Below, in pieces: positions 22,242 through 25,962 of a stretch of 25,962 nucleotides of DNA. The notes beneath the pieces were generated by a model. It saw only the letters and a list, made by a program, of their open reading frames with translations, made no database searches and had not been told where the DNA came from. The stretch's first letter is position 1, and the number at the start of each line of letters is the position of its first letter. Source of the stretch: CAYVZU01 sp964455935 (lineage in GTDB: Bacteria; Fibrobacterota; CAYVZU01); NCBI GenBank assembly GCA_964455935.1, contig CAYVZU010000051.1, positions 1 through 25,962 on the forward strand, written 5' to 3'. The translations under genes and the position numbers were made by a program.

Positions 22242-25200
22242 ATGTCCAAACTCATCTGCTCCAGTGCAATTGACGGCGCCGCCCTGTGGGTGGCCCGGGC
22301 CACGGACAAGCTGGCCCAGGTCATCGCGGCAAAGGGACGCCAATGTCCGGTCGCGTTTCCCTCGACAGCCTACTTTCTGCCCATCATCTACTCCTTCACG
22401 GGCGAGAAGGTCGCAACCGTGGCGGATATGGAGCGGGCCCTGGCCCGGGCCAAGAGCATGCTTCCCTCCCGTCCGGCCGAGAAGAACTGGCTCCCCTACC
22501 TGGGCCGCGCCCTGGACGCAGGGGTGGCCGCGCTGTTTGCCTGCGAAATCCTTGAAGCCTGCAAATACCTGATCGGCCCCTCGCCCATCGACGGAATCTG
22601 GCTGGGTGCCGCCAGCGACGTGATCATGCGCGAACGGGGAATTGAATTCGTGGACGGAACCGCGCCCGGCTTTGCGGCCATTGTGGGCGCAGCGCCCGAT
22701 AACGCGACCGCGGTGAAAATCGCGCGCGAACTCCAGGAAAAAAACCTTTACGTCTTTATGGCCGGCTGTACGAATGGCAAGCAGTTTGCCGAGCAGTTGG
22801 CCGAGGAAGACGTGCAACTGGGCTGGGAAACCCGGCTGGTGCCGTTTGGACGAGACGTTTCGGCCGCAGTTTATGCCCTGGGTTTCGCCAACCGGGCCGC
22901 GCTCTCGTTCGGCGGTGTGCATCCGGGCGATTACAAAGCCAATCTCCGCTACAACAAAGATCGAATCTTTGCTTTTGTGCTCGCCCTGGGCGAGGTAGAC
23001 TCCGAGAAATACGCCGCGGCGGCCGGAGCAATCAATTATGGTTTCCCGGTCCTCGCCGACACCGCTATTCCCCAGATTCTCCCCACCGGCGTTTGCACCT
23101 ACGAGCACGTGGTTTCGCAGGTTCCCTACGCGACAATGGTGGAAAAGGCGCTGGAGGTGCGCGGCTGCAAGGTGCGCATCAAGAAGGTGCCGGTACCGGT
23201 TCCGTATGGACCCGCTTTCGAGGGCGAACGCATTCGCAAGGCGGATGTGCACGCGGAGTTTGGCGGAAATATTACCCCGGCGTTCGAATTCGTCACGTCC
23301 GTTGGATTGGATCAAATCAATGACGGCGAAATCGAGATCATTGGGCCTGAGATCGACACCATTAAACCGGGCAGCCCGTTGCCGCTGGGTATCTGGGTCG
23401 AGGTGGCAGGCCGCAAGATGCAGTCGGATTTCGAGCCGATTTTGGAGCGACAGATCCATCACCTCATCAACGGCGCTGAAGGCATCTGGCATATGGGCCA
23501 GCGCGACATTGTCTGGACACGGGTCTCCAAGAGCGGTTTTGCCAAGGGCCTCCGCTTGCGCCATTACGGCGAGATTCTGCATGCGCGCATGCTGGCCGAT
23601 TATCCCGCGATTGTGGACAAGGTGAAAGTGACCCTAATTACGGACCTGGCCGAAGTGGAAAAACGCCTGGCCGTGGCGCGGCGAATCTATGACGAGCGCA
23701 ACCGCCGGCTGGAAGCCATGACCGACGAATCGGTCAACATTTTCTATTCCTGCCTCCTTTGCCAATCGTTCGCACCCAATCACGTTTGCATTATCACGCC
23801 CGAGCGCCTGGGTCTTTGCGGCGCCTATAACTGGCTCGACGGTAAAGCGGCCTACGAAATCGACGAAACCGGGCCCAACCAGCCGGTTGAAAAAGGCAAG
23901 TGCATAGACCCGGTGAAAGGGATCTGGGAAGGCATCAATAACTACGTGTATCCAAATTCGCACAAGACCATCGAGTGTTTCACCGGATATTCGATCATGG
24001 ACCGTCCCATGACCAGTTGCGGCTGCTTCGAGGTGATCCTGGCCTACGTGCCCGAGTGCAACGGCGTGATGGCCGTCAACCGCGAATTCACCGAAGACAC
24101 GCCCGTGGGCATGACATTCTCGACTCTGGCCGGCAATGTGGGCGGCGGCCAGCAGACACCCGGTTTCATGGGATGCGGCAAGGTATTCCTGACATCTCGC
24201 AAATTCTGCTTTGCCGAAGGCGGCCACAAGCGGCTGGTGTGGATGCCTAAAGCATTGAAGGAGCTTCTGGGCGCGGACATGAAGAAGCGCTTCCAGGAGC
24301 AGGGCGCTCCCAACATGATGGACTGCATCGCCGACGAAACAATTGCCACGGAACCGGCAGCCATCCGCGCCTTCATGGAAAAGGTGAAGCATCCGGCCCT
24401 GGACATGCCGGACATGGCCACCTACTCGGCAAGTTACGACACGCCTCCCGTTTCGACCGAACCTGCTTCGGCACAAGAAGCCGGACCTGTTCCCGAGGCG
24501 GATACAGAGTCTCCGGCTGCAGGGACACGGCATGCCGTGTCCGCACTCCAGGCCGGCGCAACCACCTCGATGGATGCCATCCTGACCGAGGTCGAAAAGC
24601 AGGTGGGCGCCATCCTTTCCGTGGGTATGACACGAGAGGTTCTCGACCAGGTGCGCTTCCGACTCACAGGCGCGCCGATTCCAGCGGCTGTCGCAAAACC
24701 GATCCAAAAGGAAGAACCGGTCAAGAGCGCGCCTTCGGCGGTATCCCGCATTGCGGCAATCCGTTCGGTTAAGATCCGCAAAGACAAGTGCGAGGCGCCG
24801 GTCTGCACGGTCACATTGGGCGCCACGTCCGCAACAGGCGGCACACGCGTCAAAACCTGTGTTCTCGGCGGCCAGACCGCAATGCCTTTTCACCACTGGG
24901 AAGGCGAAAATCCCAATCGACCGCTTGTCGCGATGGAAGTTTTTGACACGGTCAGTGAAAAATTCCCGCCGGTTTTGCGCGACATCTATGGCGATCTGCT
25001 GGCCAGGCCGGCCGACATGGCCAGGGCTTGCGTGGAAAAATACGGGGCGGATTTGATCAGCATACGGCTGGAAGGCACCCATCCGGAAAAAGGCAACCGC
25101 TCCGCGGCGCAATCCGTCGAGTTGGTCAAAGCGGTGCTCTCCGCTGTTGACGTTCCAATCATCGTAACAGGCCATACACATTTCGACCGCGTCAACGAGG

Positions 25201-25727
25201 TGATGAAAGCCGTGGCCCAGGCTTGTGCCGGCGAAAACCTGCTTCTCAACTGGGCCGAGCAGAACAACTACCGGACCATCGCCAGCGCCGCCCTGGCCTA
25301 CGGCCACAGCCTTGTGGCCCAGAGCCCCATCGACGTTAACATCGCAAAACAGATGGCGATTCTCCTCACCAACATGGACGTGGCGCAAAATAAAATCATA
25401 ATCGATCCAATGACCGGCGCCATGGGTTACGGTTTGGAGTATACGTATTCGGTCATGGAGCGCATTCGCCTGACGGCCCTGGGCGGCGATCCCATGCTCG
25501 CCTGCCCCATGATTGTGACACCAGGGCAGGAGTGCGCCAAGGTCAAGGAAGTAAAAGCCACGGAAAAGGACGCGCCCTCGTGGGGCGACCTCAACCAGCG
25601 CGCGGTTCACTGGGAACTGGCAACGGCCTCGTCGCTGCTCTACGCCGGCGCAGACCTCCTGATCATGTATCACCCCGAAGCGGCGATGCGGCTTCGCAAA
25701 ACGATTGACCGGCTGATGGAGAGGTAA
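22242..25727 (+). CDS. acsB-acsD: Fused acetyl-CoA synthase (AcsB) and corrinoid Fe-S protein small subunit (AcsD)
   Basis: A single 1161-residue ORF. Residues 1-725 are a complete bacterial-type acetyl-CoA synthase: N-terminal CODH-binding domain, middle domain, and the A-cluster ligands Cys504, Cys507, Cys516, Cys526, Cys593 and Cys595, with the same spacing as the Moorella enzyme (506/509/518/528/595/597). Residues about 727-840 are a Pro/Ala/Glu-rich linker with one helical patch near 765-800 (AILTEVEKQVGAILS). Residues about 841-1161 are a complete AcsD/CdhD TIM barrel (VTLGATSATGGTRV, PFHHWEGENPNRP, LLNWAEQNNYRTI, SPIDVNIAKQM, IIDPMTGAMGYGLEY, LLIMYHPEA). AcsD normally is a separate protein dimerising with corrinoid-carrying AcsC; fusion would tether the methyl donor scaffold to the A-cluster. 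No stop or shift separates the parts. AcsC is not in the window. Confidence 0.94.
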   Translation: MSKLICSSAIDGAALWVARATDKLAQVIAAKGRQCPVAFPSTAYFLPIIYSFTGEKVATVADMERALARAKSMLPSRPAEKNWLPYLGRALDAGVAALFACEILEACKYLIGPSPIDGIWLGAASDVIMRERGIEFVDGTAPGFAAIVGAAPDNATAVKIARELQEKNLYVFMAGCTNGKQFAEQLAEEDVQLGWETRLVPFGRDVSAAVYALGFANRAALSFGGVHPGDYKANLRYNKDRIFAFVLALGEVDSEKYAAAAGAINYGFPVLADTAIPQILPTGVCTYEHVVSQVPYATMVEKALEVRGCKVRIKKVPVPVPYGPAFEGERIRKADVHAEFGGNITPAFEFVTSVGLDQINDGEIEIIGPEIDTIKPGSPLPLGIWVEVAGRKMQSDFEPILERQIHHLINGAEGIWHMGQRDIVWTRVSKSGFAKGLRLRHYGEILHARMLADYPAIVDKVKVTLITDLAEVEKRLAVARRIYDERNRRLEAMTDESVNIFYSCLLCQSFAPNHVCIITPERLGLCGAYNWLDGKAAYEIDETGPNQPVEKGKCIDPVKGIWEGINNYVYPNSHKTIECFTGYSIMDRPMTSCGCFEVILAYVPECNGVMAVNREFTEDTPVGMTFSTLAGNVGGGQQTPGFMGCGKVFLTSRKFCFAEGGHKRLVWMPKALKELLGADMKKRFQEQGAPNMMDCIADETIATEPAAIRAFMEKVKHPALDMPDMATYSASYDTPPVSTEPASAQEAGPVPEADTESPAAGTRHAVSALQAGATTSMDAILTEVEKQVGAILSVGMTREVLDQVRFRLTGAPIPAAVAKPIQKEEPVKSAPSAVSRIAAIRSVKIRKDKCEAPVCTVTLGATSATGGTRVKTCVLGGQTAMPFHHWEGENPNRPLVAMEVFDTVSEKFPPVLRDIYGDLLARPADMARACVEKYGADLISIRLEGTHPEKGNRSAAQSVELVKAVLSAVDVPIIVTGHTHFDRVNEVMKAVAQACAGENLLLNWAEQNNYRTIASAALAYGHSLVAQSPIDVNIAKQMAILLTNMDVAQNKIIIDPMTGAMGYGLEYTYSVMERIRLTALGGDPMLACPMIVTPGQECAKVKEVKATEKDAPSWGDLNQRAVHWELATASSLLYAGADLLIMYHPEAAMRLRKTIDRLMER

Positions 25728-25743
25728 TGCGCCGGAAGGCCAG

Positions 25744-25902
25744 TTAGTAGATTGTAGATAAGAATTTGGAGTAGAGAACGTGGAGAAATTGCTCAGCGAG
25801 TGTGAGGAAATCACGAAAATAGTTGGAAAGTCTTTAGGCACTTTGCGGCTGAATCAGGGCAAGCCGGATACAATCCGGCAATCCGAAACTACAAACTACT
25901 AA
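25744..25902. repeat. Spacer bounded by inverted heptameric microrepeats
   Basis: TTAGTAGATTGTAGAT (25744-25759) has an inverted copy at 25887-25902 matching 14 of 16 bases. Both arms show a 7-bp period (TTAGTAG/ATTGTAG; ACTACAA/ACTACTA). It encloses a degenerate coding fragment and a 7-bp hairpin GCCGGAT-ACA-ATCCGGC (25863-25879). A further GTGGG/CCCAC inverted repeat lies at 25928-25942. No T-rich terminator is visible after the ACS gene. Confidence 0.65.
25780..25902 (+). pseudogene. C-terminal remnant of a four-helix-bundle (23S IVS-type) protein
   Basis: Frame from 25780 gives 40 codons beginning VEKLLSECEEITKIVGKSLGTL and ending in NY before TAA. The LLSECEEITKIVGKS stretch resembles the last helix of small four-helix-bundle proteins of the 23S rRNA intervening-sequence type; the first three helices (about 80 residues) are absent. 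Upstream sequence turns directly into the microrepeat, and the 3' microrepeat overlaps the last codons and stop. Family assignment rests on a short stretch. Confidence 0.42.
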
Positions 25903-25962
25903 ATATTAAGGTTCTTCCGACTTTTCAGTGGGTACCCCCCACATATAGTGTGAGAAGGTTTA

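Noticed and set aside
24420..24764. Assembly artefact creating the AcsB-AcsD fusion
   Set aside because: The linker stays in one frame with ordinary codon use and fusion-type low-complexity composition, and both flanking domains are complete; it still deserves a read-coverage check.
22038..25841. Two long minus-strand frames (514 and 735 codons) opposite acsA and the ACS fusion
   Set aside because: Shadows of the strongly conserved plus-strand genes; no family motifs, and histidine/glycine-rich composition typical of antisense translation.
25863..25879. Terminator after the ACS fusion
   Set aside because: The 7-bp hairpin is not followed by a T-run and lies 136 bp past the stop codon, within the remnant coding fragment.
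11062..25962. CRISPR array
   Set aside because: The repeats seen are 7-bp units or single inverted pairs; there are no regularly spaced 25-40-bp repeats and no cas genes.
35..25962. Insertion sequence or prophage
   Set aside because: No transposase, integrase, recombinase or phage structural gene is encoded; only short non-coding repeats are present.

Overview
This window looks like chromosomal DNA of an anaerobic, moderately GC-rich bacterium that carries a Wood-Ljungdahl (reductive acetyl-CoA) carbonyl branch. No 16S rRNA or other phylogenetic marker is present, so the lineage is open. Bacterial-type CODH/ACS, a bacterial primary sigma factor lacking region 1.1, RicT and a TpiA-SecG-tRNA-Leu block would fit a poorly cultured anaerobic bacterial phylum; this is inference.

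Layout. (1) 1-752, minus: 3'-truncated WYL-domain transcriptional regulator. (2) 1027-3419, plus: tpiA, secG, tRNA-Leu(GAG) and a primary sigma factor, closed by a strong intrinsic terminator. (3) 3544-7354, plus: a surface-glycan group made of a large multispanning membrane protein, a polyprenyl-phosphate-sugar-synthase-like GT2 and an exported beta-propeller protein resembling the GINT1 N-terminal domain; a 140-bp palindromic element sits before the last gene. (4) 15115-7377, minus: housekeeping group holB, ricT, metG, rel, an unknown gene and a YprB-like RNase H-fold nuclease. (5) 15325-25727, plus: a cysteine-containing PAS hybrid histidine kinase, cooC1, a core MetE-like methyltransferase, cooC2, acsA (CODH) and one 1161-residue ORF joining acetyl-CoA synthase (AcsB) to the corrinoid iron-sulfur protein small subunit (AcsD). 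(6) 25728-25962: spacer with inverted repeats around a fragment resembling a four-helix-bundle (23S intervening-sequence type) protein.

How block 5 would work: the two CooC ATPases mature the nickel centres of CODH and ACS. AcsA reduces CO2 to CO. The ACS half condenses CO, a methyl group and CoA on its A-cluster. The AcsD half is the scaffold that normally pairs with the corrinoid-bearing large subunit AcsC, which is not in the window. The MetE-like protein may divert methyl groups to methionine. The histidine kinase overlaps cooC1 by its stop codon and is a candidate redox or CO-linked regulator.

The most unusual items are the in-frame AcsB-AcsD fusion, the kinase-cooC coupling, and a class of 7-bp-period microrepeats that recurs, with a different sequence each time, in three intergenic spacers.
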